Below are positions 17,331-26,242 of a DNA stretch of 64,000 nucleotides, one piece after another. A program made the translations under genes and the position numbers. The notes below the pieces were generated by a model. It was not told where the DNA came from, made no database searches, and worked only from the letters and a program-made list of their open reading frames with translations. How positions within the stretch are numbered: position 1 is the stretch's first letter; each line of letters starts with the position of its first letter. The DNA is from Clostridium sp. (GTDB lineage: Bacteria; Bacillota; Clostridia; Lachnospirales; Lachnospiraceae), in the NCBI GenBank assembly GCA_023664325.1, contig JAMPFS010000001.1, positions 131,447 to 195,446 of the forward strand. Reading direction: 5' to 3'.

Positions 17331-18049
17331 CAGGTCTCCTCCTTTTCCCGCTCGATACTTTCCGTTGTGAAGGTCTTCCCTCCGCAAAGTGTATTGGTGC
17401 ATCCCGCACAGCCATCCTCTTTTGCGCATACCAAAACTGCCTCGTCTGCATTTTTTGCCTTCGTAAGCTTAATCTTGTTCTGAACTGCAATCAGGCAGGC
17501 AAGCACGAAAAATGCCCCTGGCGCCAAAATCAAAATTGTCACCGGTTCATACTGTTCCGGCATCAGGCGGATATTAAAAATCGTTCCATTCCCAAACAAT
17601 TCACGAAAAATACCAATCGAAGTCAGACCAACCGTAAAACCAAGTCCCATGCCAATTCCATCAAACATGGAAAGCCATACATTATTCTTCGATGCAAAGC
17701 TTTCCGCACGCCCCAAAATAATGCAGTTTACAACAATCAGCGGAATATAAATTCCGAGGGTATCGTAAAGCGTTGGAATAAATCCCTGCAATAAAAACTG
17801 TACAATGGTGACAAAGGATGCAATGATTACAATATAAGCCGGTATTCTCACTTTATCCGGTATCACCTTACGCAGGGCAGAAATCATCATATTGCTTAAC
17901 ACAAGCACAACGGTCGTGGTAAGTCCCATGCCAAGACCTCCAAGCGCCGAAGTTGTCACTGCCATAGTCGGACACATGCCAAGCATCTGTACAAAGGTAG
18001 GATTTTCCTTTACCATCCCACAATATAAACGTTCAACTGTCTTATTCAT
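17330..18049 (-). CDS. rnfE: Rnf complex membrane subunit RnfE with cysteine tail
   Basis: 239 aa, six membrane helices, with the conserved GMCPTMAVTTSA segment near residue 24-35 that supplies the partner Cys for the RnfA/RnfE iron site. Beyond the last helix there is a cytoplasmic tail of about 45 residues carrying C-x5-C-x2-C-x4-C, which could bind a metal or Fe-S cluster. The core assignment is certain; the tail's role is unknown. It lies 13 bases downstream of rnfG and overlaps the small basic ORF at its stop. Confidence 0.95.
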   Translation of the reverse strand: MNKTVERLYCGMVKENPTFVQMLGMCPTMAVTTSALGGLGMGLTTTVVLVLSNMMISALRKVIPDKVRIPAYIVIIASFVTIVQFLLQGFIPTLYDTLGIYIPLIVVNCIILGRAESFASKNNVWLSMFDGIGMGLGFTVGLTSIGIFRELFGNGTIFNIRLMPEQYEPVTILILAPGAFFVLACLIAVQNKIKLTKAKNADEAVLVCAKEDGCAGCTNTLCGGKTFTTESIEREKEET

Positions 18050-18062
18050 GCTCCCGCCTCCT

Positions 18063-18653
18063 CTATTCCATCATACCAATATAATAAAGCCCTGCATTGA
18101 CGCCATTCGTTACCGCATTGGTTGTAATCGTCGCCCCGGATATTGCATCGATCTCATTCTCAGCGGCAGCGCCGTTTTTGGTATATTGAAAGCTCTCTGC
18201 CTTCTTATCCGAAAACTGATTTTTAAATGCCTCATCCTTTGCCTTCATCCCAAGACCGGCAGTCTCACTTAAGGAGAGAAAGGAAATACCGTTTAACGTT
18301 CCATCGGCTTTCACGCCCATTGCAAACCGGATATCTCCGCCATACCCCTCATGATCGGTTACCGTCAATACATAACCAAGCGGATTTTTGTCCTTGTCAT
18401 AGACTTTCATGGCTTCATCAACCACCGCATCCCAGCCATTTTTCTTAAATTCCTTGACGCTTTCGCCATCTAACGGCAGTTCCTCAAAGGAATCCGCCTC
18501 TGCAAACACTTCTTTGTAGGCTTCCTCCTTTGCCCTTTGCTGTTCTTTGGCAATCGGTTCTTTCGTAATCTGGTAGACAAAGCCAAGCAGCAATCCGGCA
18601 ATCAACGTAATTACCAATAAGGAAAACGTATTCTTCACACTTTCATTACTCAT
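18063..18653 (-). CDS. rnfG: Rnf complex FMN-binding subunit RnfG
   Basis: 196 aa. One N-terminal membrane anchor (about 9-30) is followed by an extracytoplasmic FMN-binding domain. The GISFLSLSETAGLGMKAKD segment and the DAISGATITT motif near residue 170-179 are hallmarks; the final Thr of SGATIT is where FMN is covalently attached by ApbE. A homologue of that transferase is encoded about 5 kb away (23395-24465). It overlaps rnfD by 8 bases. Confidence 0.96.
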   Translation of the reverse strand: MSNESVKNTFSLLVITLIAGLLLGFVYQITKEPIAKEQQRAKEEAYKEVFAEADSFEELPLDGESVKEFKKNGWDAVVDEAMKVYDKDKNPLGYVLTVTDHEGYGGDIRFAMGVKADGTLNGISFLSLSETAGLGMKAKDEAFKNQFSDKKAESFQYTKNGAAAENEIDAISGATITTNAVTNGVNAGLYYIGMME

Positions 18654-19590
18654 GTTTTACTGCCCCCTTTCCAAATGCTCTCGGAACAGTTACACGTTCG
18701 ATTAATGGAACCAAAAGATTACCAATGATAATGGCATACGAGACCCCCTCTGCCGAGCCGCCAAACAGCCGGAACAAAAATGTCAGAAAACCAAGCAGTA
18801 CGCCAAATAAAACTTTTCCGTTCAAAGTAATCGGAGATGTCACATAATCGGTTGCCATGAAAAATGCGCCAAGCATCAACCCGCCACCAAAAAGGTGCGC
18901 AGCCAAAAAGGATAGATCAAGCCCTCTCCCTGACACCATTGTATAAATCAAAATAAATAACGCAAACGAACCGATATAGCATAACGGTATCCGGAAATTG
19001 ATAACGCCTCTGGCAATCAGAAAGATGCCGCCGATTAGAAGCGCAAGCGCACAGGTCTCCCCTATGGTTCCTGCCGTGGTTCCCAAAAACATGGACAAAA
19101 CATCCACAGATTCACCGGCTTTCAAATTTGCAAGCGGTGTTGCTGTCGTCACGGCATCATATGTAAATGTTGTCATACGTCCGGTAAAGGAAATCAGTAA
19201 AAAGCATCTTGCGCCAAGCGCCGGGTTCATAAAATTCTGTCCCAATCCGCCAAAAAGCTGTTTCACAACAATGATTGCAAAAAAACTTCCTATGATTGGC
19301 AGCCAAATGGGAACCTCCGGCGGAAGGTTCAACGCAAGCAAAAGCCCTGTCAGCGCTGCCGACAAATCCTTGACTGTGCATTTTGCGCCAATCATTTTCT
19401 GATAAGCTGCCTCAAAGATAACACAACTTAAGACAGTAATCAAAATGGTAACAAGTGCCTTGATTCCAAAGTTATAAATTCCAACTATGGCAGCAGGCAT
19501 TAAAGCTACAATGACCTGTCCCATAAGGTTGGTTGTCGTCTCCCGATCCCTGATATGGGGAGAAGATGAAATCTTCATCGTCTGTTCCAA
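18646..19590 (-). CDS. rnfD: Rnf complex membrane subunit RnfD
   Basis: About 314 aa with around ten membrane helices, matching RnfD/NqrB. The TTATPL segment near residue 155-160 corresponds to the second covalent FMN-threonine site. The start is probably TTG at 19590: AGGAGG lies eight bases upstream of it, while the GTG at 19599 sits inside the SD and the first ATG four codons later is too far from it. The gene begins 12 bases after the rnfC stop. Confidence 0.94.
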   Translation of the reverse strand: MEQTMKISSSPHIRDRETTTNLMGQVIVALMPAAIVGIYNFGIKALVTILITVLSCVIFEAAYQKMIGAKCTVKDLSAALTGLLLALNLPPEVPIWLPIIGSFFAIIVVKQLFGGLGQNFMNPALGARCFLLISFTGRMTTFTYDAVTTATPLANLKAGESVDVLSMFLGTTAGTIGETCALALLIGGIFLIARGVINFRIPLCYIGSFALFILIYTMVSGRGLDLSFLAAHLFGGGLMLGAFFMATDYVTSPITLNGKVLFGVLLGFLTFLFRLFGGSAEGVSYAIIIGNLLVPLIERVTVPRAFGKGAVKHE

Positions 19591-19602
19591 AATGTCCACC
19601 TC

Positions 19603-20925
19603 CTACTTCTTTCGGTTTGCTAAAATCTGTTTCCGCGTTCCGGCAATGATCTGTGTCAAATGCCTCTTTGCCGGACAGACATAAGAACAGCATCCACATT
19701 CACAACATTCCATGCCATCGCATTTGACAAATTCATCCAATTGCCCATGACTTGCCAGATTCGCAAGCTTATTTGGCAATACACGCCCCGGACACACCTC
19801 GACACAACGTCCGCACCGGATGCAGTTTGAAGGCTCTGTCTCCGACACAATATCTTCCCGGAAACAAAGCAGCGCAGATGAACCTTTTACAATTGGCACA
19901 TCCAAATCAAACATCGCTTTTCCCATCATCGGACCACCGGAAATAATCTTTGCCGGGTCTTCAATATTGAATCCCCCAACTGCATCAATCAGCTCTCTTG
20001 CATTCGTTCCAATCCGCACACGGAAATTCGCCGTATCCACCACGGCATCCCCCGTTACGGTTACAATACGTTCAAACAGCGGTCTTCCCTCAATAATTGC
20101 ATGATAGATAGCCACAATGGTATCAATATTATGCACGATACAGCCTGCATCTGCCGGCAGCATGGAAGAATTAATCTCCCTGCCTGTATTTGCCTTGATT
20201 AACTGCCGTTCTGCGCCCTGCGGATATTTTGTTTTCACGGCATTTACTGTGATATTGTCAATATTTTTTGTTAAATCTGTAAGGATCTGAATGGCATCCG
20301 GTTTGTTATCCTCAATTGCGATGATACCTCTTGCATGGTCAAACAGGTTGATGACAATCTGAAGCCCCGTTATAATCTTTTCCGGCACTTCTAACATTCT
20401 CCGGTAATCCGAAGTCAGATAAGGCTCGCACTCTGCTCCATTTACAATAATGGTGTCAATGAAATCTTCATTTTTCGGGGAAAGCTTTACATGTGTCGGA
20501 AAACCTGCGCCGCCCATGCCGACAATGCCCGCTTCCTTAATCGCATCTTTGACGTCTTCCCGATACATCTGATCAAGCGGCCGTATATTCCTGGAAAAAT
20601 CTACCTCCTCAAACAGACCGTCATTCTCAATGATAATCGAATTTACCTTTGTACCGCCAACGGTCATTCTGGGTTCGATCGCCTTTACCGTACCGGAAAT
20701 ACCGGAATGGATATTCGCCGATACAAAACCGTCAGCCTCTGCAATTTTCTGCCCGACCAGTACATGATCCCCCTTCTTTACCAGCGGTACCGCCGGCGCC
20801 CCAATATGCTGGGATAAAGGATATACCCCATCCCCTTTTGGAAAGTAATCACAGATTGCTTTCTTCATGGACAATTCTTTGCCATCATAGGGATGAATTC
20901 CTCCCGAAAATGTTAATAAACCCAT
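19603..20925 (-). CDS. rnfC: Rnf complex NADH-facing subunit RnfC
   Basis: 440 aa. An N-terminal barrel-sandwich domain is followed by the NADH/FMN-binding Nqo1-like fold (GMGGAGFPTHVKL, NGAECEPYLTSDYR) and two [4Fe-4S] motifs near the C-terminus (CIRCGRCVEVCP and CCECGCCSYVCP). It oxidises or reduces NAD at the cytoplasmic side, so the operon couples ferredoxin/NAD redox chemistry to an ion gradient. It is the first gene of the operon. The 5' leader is about 57 bases. Confidence 0.97.
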   Translation of the reverse strand: MGLLTFSGGIHPYDGKELSMKKAICDYFPKGDGVYPLSQHIGAPAVPLVKKGDHVLVGQKIAEADGFVSANIHSGISGTVKAIEPRMTVGGTKVNSIIIENDGLFEEVDFSRNIRPLDQMYREDVKDAIKEAGIVGMGGAGFPTHVKLSPKNEDFIDTIIVNGAECEPYLTSDYRRMLEVPEKIITGLQIVINLFDHARGIIAIEDNKPDAIQILTDLTKNIDNITVNAVKTKYPQGAERQLIKANTGREINSSMLPADAGCIVHNIDTIVAIYHAIIEGRPLFERIVTVTGDAVVDTANFRVRIGTNARELIDAVGGFNIEDPAKIISGGPMMGKAMFDLDVPIVKGSSALLCFREDIVSETEPSNCIRCGRCVEVCPGRVLPNKLANLASHGQLDEFVKCDGMECCECGCCSYVCPAKRHLTQIIAGTRKQILANRKK

Positions 20926-20988
20926 GTAGCATACCTCTCTTTACATTTATTTGCGCTTTCTCATAAAATCCTATCAACGATTACTCTG

Positions 20989-21025
20989 ATTATACAACGT
21001 ATGTACCTGTTTTACCAGTAAAACA
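20989..21025 (-). promoter_or_regulatory. rnf operon promoter with an overlapping 18-bp palindrome
   Basis: A perfect -10 TATAAT at 20989-20994 with a weak -35 (TGGTAA, 21012-21017) after 17 bases. The -35 lies inside a perfect inverted repeat, TGTTTTAC-CA-GTAAAACA, at 21008-21025. This position is typical of a repressor operator. The shape resembles, but does not match, the Rex redox-repressor palindrome TTGTTAA-N4-TTAACAA. The remainder of the 141-base gap shows nothing else. Confidence 0.65.
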
Positions 21026-21066
21026 ATCCGGAAAATCAGAACATGCCTGTAAAAGATTCTCACCTG

Positions 21067-21234
21067 TCATATCCGGTCTTTCATCCAGATAAACCGGATT
21101 GGCTCCTGCGAAAAATCGTAAAAAGATGCCGCATTATCACCGATATCATTGGAACGTTTCACACGCTTTATCACAATGCAGACAGCAATACAGACACCTG
21201 ATATGATTCCAAAAATTAAAGCTAAAATAATCAT
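21067..21234 (-). CDS. Small single-helix membrane protein, function unknown
   Basis: 55 aa, MIILALIFGIISGVCIAVCI at the start forming one membrane helix, then a basic stop-transfer (IKRVKRS) and a short tail with several aromatic residues. The ATG overlaps the stop of the zinc-ribbon gene (ATGA) and has GGGAGGT six bases upstream, so coupled translation is likely. It is too short for routine gene calling. No family is recognised. It might anchor or modulate the upstream zinc-ribbon membrane protein. Confidence 0.7.
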   Translation of the reverse strand: MIILALIFGIISGVCIAVCIVIKRVKRSNDIGDNAASFYDFSQEPIRFIWMKDRI

Positions 21235-22430
21235 TTCTTACCTCCCTGCCGTTCGGACACATAACCCTTTATCTCTGTTGCCGTTGTCAACTGCTGGCTT
21301 TTTTTGTAAGAAGATAACGTCTTCCATGCTGCGCCAGCAGAAATGGCAGCCTCTGTGACAATAAGACCAATGATTTCAATTATCTCATCTGCAAATCCAT
21401 CCACACTCACGGCTGCGTCCAACAAATAACCAAATATTACGGTCAGCAAAATGGAAAACACAATCCCTAAAATGCAGATATCCCTCTGAACCTTTTTCTT
21501 CTCGACCGGAACTGCGCCAACCATTTTCCCGGTCTGTCCATTCACCATAATCGTATATGACCTGCCCTGATACCGGAACACCAAAAACCATGCCGGAAGC
21601 AGGGCATAGTATTTCCCTGCCATCTCATGCCGGAAGGCGCTGCTTTTGATTTTAATGCTGTGCGCCGGTATGGAGTCCTTTATCTCCTGCCAAAACAATT
21701 TCTTTGCGCGCTCTGCTGCCGTAAACTCCATGACATCCATAAACTCATCCGAACAATCCGCATAAAAACCGGATAGGTAGCCCGGTGAAAATGGCTTTAA
21801 ATCCTTCATGTCATAGGGTTCTAACCGGATAGAAGACTCATCATTCAATGTTCTTGAGGCATCTACGGTAATCTTTTTGAAGTCGTGCTCCGCTTCCCTG
21901 AAATACTGGTAAGTACGCGCCCGGTCTCCGCTTCCCACTTCGCCCGTTAAGTACTGGCTGTCATGGCAGTATATATCAAACAGCCAATGCGGAACATAGA
22001 TTCCACGAAGCATATCCACACGAAAATCTTTAATTTCCTGCGGAATATACGCCCCTTTGCCCAACTGTCTGCGGATAATGGCAAGCGCCTGCGTCTTCGA
22101 CACCGAAAACGGAAGGATAAAGTCCGGCTTACGCTGCTTTGCTACCCGGTCAAACACAATGGTCGGCTGCCCGCAATAGGCGCAGAACGTAGCGCTTTCC
22201 ACATCATTCATGATAAGCTGCGCCGCACAGGAAGTGCAATAATATACTTCGCATTCCATCATCTCTGCCGCATCTTCCGGCATCCCATCACTGTCCTCTT
22301 TTGCATCTGCCTTCCCGGGAACTGTAAAATCCTTTGTCAGAAAAATCGAGCCGCAGAACTGACACATCATGTCTGCCAAAGCCGGATCATATGTAATTGC
22401 TCCGTTACAATTCGGGCATTTTATTATCAT
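21231..22430 (-). CDS. Zinc-ribbon membrane protein of unknown function
   Basis: 399 aa. Two N-terminal zinc ribbons, CPNCNG...CQFCG (about 5-27) and CTSCAAQ...CAYCGQP (about 66-88), precede a soluble domain. Two membrane helices lie at about 310-330 and 342-365 near the C-terminus. The layout matches a widespread Firmicute family annotated as TFIIB-type zinc ribbon-containing protein, without known function. The ATG has AAAGGGG six bases upstream. It has its own promoter and forms a two-gene unit with the 55-aa membrane protein. Confidence 0.75.
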   Translation of the reverse strand: MIIKCPNCNGAITYDPALADMMCQFCGSIFLTKDFTVPGKADAKEDSDGMPEDAAEMMECEVYYCTSCAAQLIMNDVESATFCAYCGQPTIVFDRVAKQRKPDFILPFSVSKTQALAIIRRQLGKGAYIPQEIKDFRVDMLRGIYVPHWLFDIYCHDSQYLTGEVGSGDRARTYQYFREAEHDFKKITVDASRTLNDESSIRLEPYDMKDLKPFSPGYLSGFYADCSDEFMDVMEFTAAERAKKLFWQEIKDSIPAHSIKIKSSAFRHEMAGKYYALLPAWFLVFRYQGRSYTIMVNGQTGKMVGAVPVEKKKVQRDICILGIVFSILLTVIFGYLLDAAVSVDGFADEIIEIIGLIVTEAAISAGAAWKTLSSYKKSQQLTTATEIKGYVSERQGGKK

Positions 22431-22474
22431 CCTGTTCCCCTTTATCCCTTGTAATAACTTATCTATTTATACAA

Positions 22475-22503
22475 ATTATACCGAAAGCACTACCTTTTTA
22501 CAA
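22475..22503 (-). promoter_or_regulatory. SigA promoter of the zinc-ribbon gene
   Basis: Minus-strand -35 TTGTAA (22498-22503), 17-base spacer, perfect -10 TATAAT (22475-22480), about 45 bases before the start codon. It separates this unit from the upstream fab-apbE-Gx run. Confidence 0.75.
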
Positions 22504-22511
22504 CAGGGAAT

Positions 22512-23009
22512 TCACGGTGGCAGAATTTTATTCATCTGCCGAAATATAAGATAACTAAGATAGCCGACAAGCAGACCGGATACTGCGCCTGAGAAAAGCA
22601 GCACAATAAAATAATAGAAAATCCTCACATTTTCCATCATCAGCGCCGCTACCAGAATTTGTCCTGCATTATGGGAAATCCCACCGGCAATGCTTACCCC
22701 AAACACCGAAAAGCACTTGCATTTCTGAAAGATGCACATAACAAACATACTGAACATCCCCCCTGCAAGCCCATAGATGATACCGGATACACCGGAAAAC
22801 AAAAAACCTGTCAGAAAAACACGGAGCAGCATAAAAAAGAAGACCACTGCCTTTTTCTCCCTGTACAGCAAAAGAAGGGTAACAACATTCGCAAGTCCGA
22901 TTTTGACGCCGGGTACTGCCACAAAAACAGGAAGCAGCGTCTCTATGTAAGACAACACAAGCGAGAATGCCAAAAGCAAACCTAATTCTGTCACTTTCCC
23001 GGTATGCAT
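22512..23009 (-). CDS. Gx transporter family protein (heptaprenyl diphosphate synthase component I-like)
   Basis: 165 aa with five or six membrane helices. It matches the Gx/HepS-I family: a GLLLAFSLVLSYIETLLP first helix, PGVKIGLANVVTLLLLY, and glycine-rich GIIYGLAGGMFSM and GGISHNAGQI turns. The fold is like the substrate-binding S components of ECF transporters. The ATG at 23009 lies five bases after GGAGGTGA; an upstream ATG overlaps that SD. It neighbours a NusG-II protein and ApbE, an arrangement seen with flavinylation systems, so a flavin- or quinone-related transport role is plausible but unproven. Confidence 0.8.
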   Translation of the reverse strand: MHTGKVTELGLLLAFSLVLSYIETLLPVFVAVPGVKIGLANVVTLLLLYREKKAVVFFFMLLRVFLTGFLFSGVSGIIYGLAGGMFSMFVMCIFQKCKCFSVFGVSIAGGISHNAGQILVAALMMENVRIFYYFIVLLFSGAVSGLLVGYLSYLIFRQMNKILPP

Positions 23010-23026
23010 TGTCCTCACCTCCAACA

Positions 23027-23383
23027 TTAATTATCCGTTTCCTTTTCTTCTCCGCCCCTGATTTCCACAAAAAGGTCATTGGGCAGACAAATAATCATTT
23101 CTCCATTTTTGTAAACGGTTCCTTCCTTTACGCAAATCTGGTCAGGACAGTCCGCCTCTGCCATATGCACCAAGCCATTTTCAATACGGATTACATTATA
23201 TCCTTTCCCCCTGCACTCAATGGTACGGTCTTCATCCAGGGAATATTCAGACACATTGCCATTTTCCGTGATCCGCACACTTGCGCCTGCACTCCCGTGC
23301 TGCAAAAACCAAAGAGCGATTCCGGAAACCAGAACCGCTATGCATAAAACCACTATATCTCCCTTTTTTATTTTTCCATCCAT
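23027..23383 (-). CDS. NusG domain II-containing protein
   Basis: 118 aa. An N-terminal membrane anchor (about 9-28) is followed by an extracytoplasmic beta-rich domain with the HMAEADCPDQICVKEG motif and an IICLPNDLFVEIRG end, the NusG-domain-II family (unrelated in role to transcription factor NusG). An ATG overlapping the apbE stop at 23398 is possible; 23383 was preferred because GAGGA lies eight bases upstream. The family commonly lies beside ApbE and Gx transporters, as here. Confidence 0.83.
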   Translation of the reverse strand: MDGKIKKGDIVVLCIAVLVSGIALWFLQHGSAGASVRITENGNVSEYSLDEDRTIECRGKGYNVIRIENGLVHMAEADCPDQICVKEGTVYKNGEMIICLPNDLFVEIRGGEEKETDN

Positions 23384-23394
23384 TGCGCCATTCC

Positions 23395-24465
23395 TCATTC
23401 GAGTACATAGGAATCTTCCCTGATGTTGAATTTCTTTTTGATTCCGTCTGTCAGATACACCTGCTTGTCCTTTGTAATAAAAATTGCCTCTACGCCCTTT
23501 TTCTTTGCATATTTCATTCCATCCTCAAGCCCCATAACAAAACAGGCTGTTGACAGAGCATCCGACAAAATTCCACTGTCGCTAATGATTGTCACGGAAA
23601 TCAGCCCGTTATCTGCCGGATACCCGGTAGAGGGATCCAGAATATGGTGATACCGCTTCCCATCCTGCTCAAAATATTTTTCATAATCGCCAGAAGTTGA
23701 AATCATGGTATTCCCCGTACATTCCAGTACGCCCATGACATCCTCCTCTCCTTTTCTCGGATCTCTGATGCCGATATGCCAGTCTTTGGAATCTCCTTTG
23801 GAACCATATACAGCAATGCTTCCCCCGACAGATACAACTGCTCCGTCAATATCCGTCTCTTTCAGTTCCTTCACAATCTCATCACAGGCAATTCCTTTTC
23901 CGGCTGCCCCAAAATCAATTGCCATTTCCTCTTTCTGAAAAATAATGCCGTTCTTTGCCAGTTCAATATTCGAAGCATCAATGCTTTGCTTTACCTTGTC
24001 AATCACCTCCGGCAGCGGAACAATCCCATCACCGTCCTCAATTCCCCATAAACCGGTAAGCGGTCTGATGCAGGGAGAAAATGCGCCGTCTGTTTCTTCC
24101 CAAATCTCCAATTCCAGTTTGAGGTATTCCATAATATTGTCCGACAATTGGTAAGAACCGCCAACTGCATAATTCCGGTTACATTTTGCAACCTCTGAAT
24201 CCATAATCCTGACGGAAATCTGATTTTCCAATTCTTTCAGGCAGGCATCGACTCTGTCATTGATCGCTTCATTATCCGCAGTGCTTTCCGAATAAAAGGT
24301 TTTCTTAACGGCTGTTCCCATTGCCTTTCCGGAAAAGGTATCATCTATTATATTTTTATCAACGTTTTTGGTTCTCATTCCTGCAATCAGCAGTAAAACC
24401 ATGACAATTCCAACGAAAACTCCAAGTATGACGGACTTGTATCTTCGCACATAATATCGCCACAT
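23395..24465 (-). CDS. apbE: FAD:protein FMN transferase ApbE
   Basis: 356 aa. A single membrane anchor (about 12-30) holds an extracytoplasmic transferase domain. Family motifs are present: SGKAMGTAVK near the start of the domain, DFGAAGKGIACD, the HHILDPSTGYPAD magnesium/FAD loop and STACFVMG. It transfers FMN from FAD to Thr in SGAT-type motifs. RnfG (DAISGATITT) and RnfD in this window are obvious substrates. It begins 11 bases after fabZ and its stop overlaps an in-frame ATG of the NusG-II gene. Confidence 0.95.
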   Translation of the reverse strand: MWRYYVRRYKSVILGVFVGIVMVLLLIAGMRTKNVDKNIIDDTFSGKAMGTAVKKTFYSESTADNEAINDRVDACLKELENQISVRIMDSEVAKCNRNYAVGGSYQLSDNIMEYLKLELEIWEETDGAFSPCIRPLTGLWGIEDGDGIVPLPEVIDKVKQSIDASNIELAKNGIIFQKEEMAIDFGAAGKGIACDEIVKELKETDIDGAVVSVGGSIAVYGSKGDSKDWHIGIRDPRKGEEDVMGVLECTGNTMISTSGDYEKYFEQDGKRYHHILDPSTGYPADNGLISVTIISDSGILSDALSTACFVMGLEDGMKYAKKKGVEAIFITKDKQVYLTDGIKKKFNIREDSYVLE

Positions 24466-24476
24466 AACACTTTCCC

Positions 24477-24902
24477 CTAACCAATCATAAAGGATATTTC
24501 CGCCTTGCAGGCAATTTTGCCGTCAACAGATGCCGTCACCGCTCCAATGCCCAACGGCCCTTTCACTTTGATAATTTCACATTCTAAATCCAGCCGGTCA
24601 CCGGGAACCACCTTTTGTTTGAATTTTGCGCTATTGACACCCGCAAAATAAGCTGTCTTTCCCTTGAAATCCTCCTGAGACAGCACAGCAACCGCCCCTA
24701 ACTGAGCCAGTGCTTCCAATTGAAGAACGCCCGGCATTACAGGCTCACCCGGGAAATGTCCGGCAAAAAAAGGTTCATTATAGGTTATATTTTTATATCC
24801 TTTTATGGATTTCCCCGGCACCATCTCTGTCACTTTATCAATCAGTAAAAATGGCTGCCGGTGCGGTATAATTTCCATAATCTGTTTAATATCCAGTTCC
24901 AT
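24477..24902 (-). CDS. fabZ: (3R)-hydroxyacyl-ACP dehydratase FabZ
   Basis: 141 aa hot-dog fold. The catalytic His is in [16 protein letters not shown] and the catalytic Glu in LEALAQLG. It dehydrates 3-hydroxyacyl-ACP in fatty-acid elongation. It is last in fabH-D-G-F-Z and is followed at once by apbE instead of the acetyl-CoA carboxylase genes often found here in Clostridia. Confidence 0.96.
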   Translation of the reverse strand: MELDIKQIMEIIPHRQPFLLIDKVTEMVPGKSIKGYKNITYNEPFFAGHFPGEPVMPGVLQLEALAQLGAVAVLSQEDFKGKTAYFAGVNSAKFKQKVVPGDRLDLECEIIKVKGPLGIGAVTASVDGKIACKAEISFMIG

Positions 24903-24947
24903 GTTCTTACCCCCTCATTCCATAATCTCTTTTCTTTGGGAAATGTT

Positions 24948-26192
24948 TTATTCTCCGGTATACTTTCTCACCACAATCGTTGCATTATGTCCGCCAAAAC
25001 CCAATGAATTGGATAGGCAAACATTGACATCCTGAGAGATTCCCTGGTCTTTTACATAATTGAGCGTGAAATCTTCACCCTCTTCCACTTCCTTCAGACC
25101 AACATTTTCATGAATGTAACCATCTTCTATGGACTTTACACAGGTAATAAACTCAACACCACCTGCCGCGCCAAGCAAATGTCCAACCATAGACTTCGTA
25201 GAACTGATCCATACATCATTCTGCGCATCACCAAATGCCGCCTTAATAGCTCTCGTCTCAAATAAATCATTATGATGGGTGGACGTGCCATGCGCATTGA
25301 TATAATCAACCTCAGATGGTTTTACGCCGGCATCCTTCATGGCAAATATCATCGCATTCGCCGCTCCCATACCATCCTCAGAAGGAGAAGTAATATGATA
25401 TGCATCAGAGGTTGCGCCATAACCAACAACTTCCGCTAAAATCTTCGCTCCTCTCGCCTTTGCATGCTCCAATTCTTCCAATACAACCACACTGGCGCCC
25501 TCACCGAGAATAAAACCTGCTCTGTCCTTGTCGAATGGAATGGATGCCTTTGTCACATCCTCTGTTGTGTTGAGCGCAGTCAGCGCAGAAAATCCACCAA
25601 CACCAATCGGAGTAACACAGCTTTCCGATCCTCCGGCAACCATAACATCTGCATCCCCGTACTGAATGGTGCGGAACGCTTCCCCTATATTGTGGGTTCC
25701 GGTTGCGCATGCGGTTACTACATTAATCGACTTACCCTTTAATCCAAAATAAATAGAAACATTTCCACATGCCATATTGGATATCATTGCCGGCACCAGC
25801 AACGGCTCAATTCTTGCCGGCCCCTTATCCTCTATACGCTTGACATTGCGTTCAATCGCCTGCAGGCTTCCGATTCCGGAACCGATTGCTGTACCTACCC
25901 GGTACGGATCCTCCTGTTCCATATCAAGTCCGGACTGTTCGATCGCTTCCTTTGCAGCCACCACTGCATACTGCGAAAAAAGTTCCATACGCTTTGCAGT
26001 CTTTGGATCAATATAGTCCTTTGCATTAAAATCCTTAACCTCAGCCGCAAGCTTTGCCTTAAATTCCGTAGCATCAAACCTGGTAATCGGCCCGATTCCC
26101 ACTTTGCTTTCCTTAACGCTTTTCCAAAAATCCTCTACATTTAAACCAATTGGGGTGACCGCACCCATGCCCGTTACAACAACTCGTCTCAT
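24948..26192 (-). CDS. fabF: 3-oxoacyl-ACP synthase II FabF
   Basis: 414 aa. The Cys-His-His triad is visible as the Cys in TACATGTHNIG, NAHGTSTHHND and KSMVGHLLGAAGG. It elongates acyl-ACP with malonyl-ACP. The ATG at 26192 has AAGGAG six bases upstream and the standard MRRVVVTGMGAVTPIG opening. An ATG five codons upstream contains that SD and was rejected. Confidence 0.97.
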   Translation of the reverse strand: MRRVVVTGMGAVTPIGLNVEDFWKSVKESKVGIGPITRFDATEFKAKLAAEVKDFNAKDYIDPKTAKRMELFSQYAVVAAKEAIEQSGLDMEQEDPYRVGTAIGSGIGSLQAIERNVKRIEDKGPARIEPLLVPAMISNMACGNVSIYFGLKGKSINVVTACATGTHNIGEAFRTIQYGDADVMVAGGSESCVTPIGVGGFSALTALNTTEDVTKASIPFDKDRAGFILGEGASVVVLEELEHAKARGAKILAEVVGYGATSDAYHITSPSEDGMGAANAMIFAMKDAGVKPSEVDYINAHGTSTHHNDLFETRAIKAAFGDAQNDVWISSTKSMVGHLLGAAGGVEFITCVKSIEDGYIHENVGLKEVEEGEDFTLNYVKDQGISQDVNVCLSNSLGFGGHNATIVVRKYTGE

Positions 26193-26242
26193 GATTTTCT
26201 CCTTCATTACTTCCTGTCATATGCCAGGTTATTTTATTTCTG

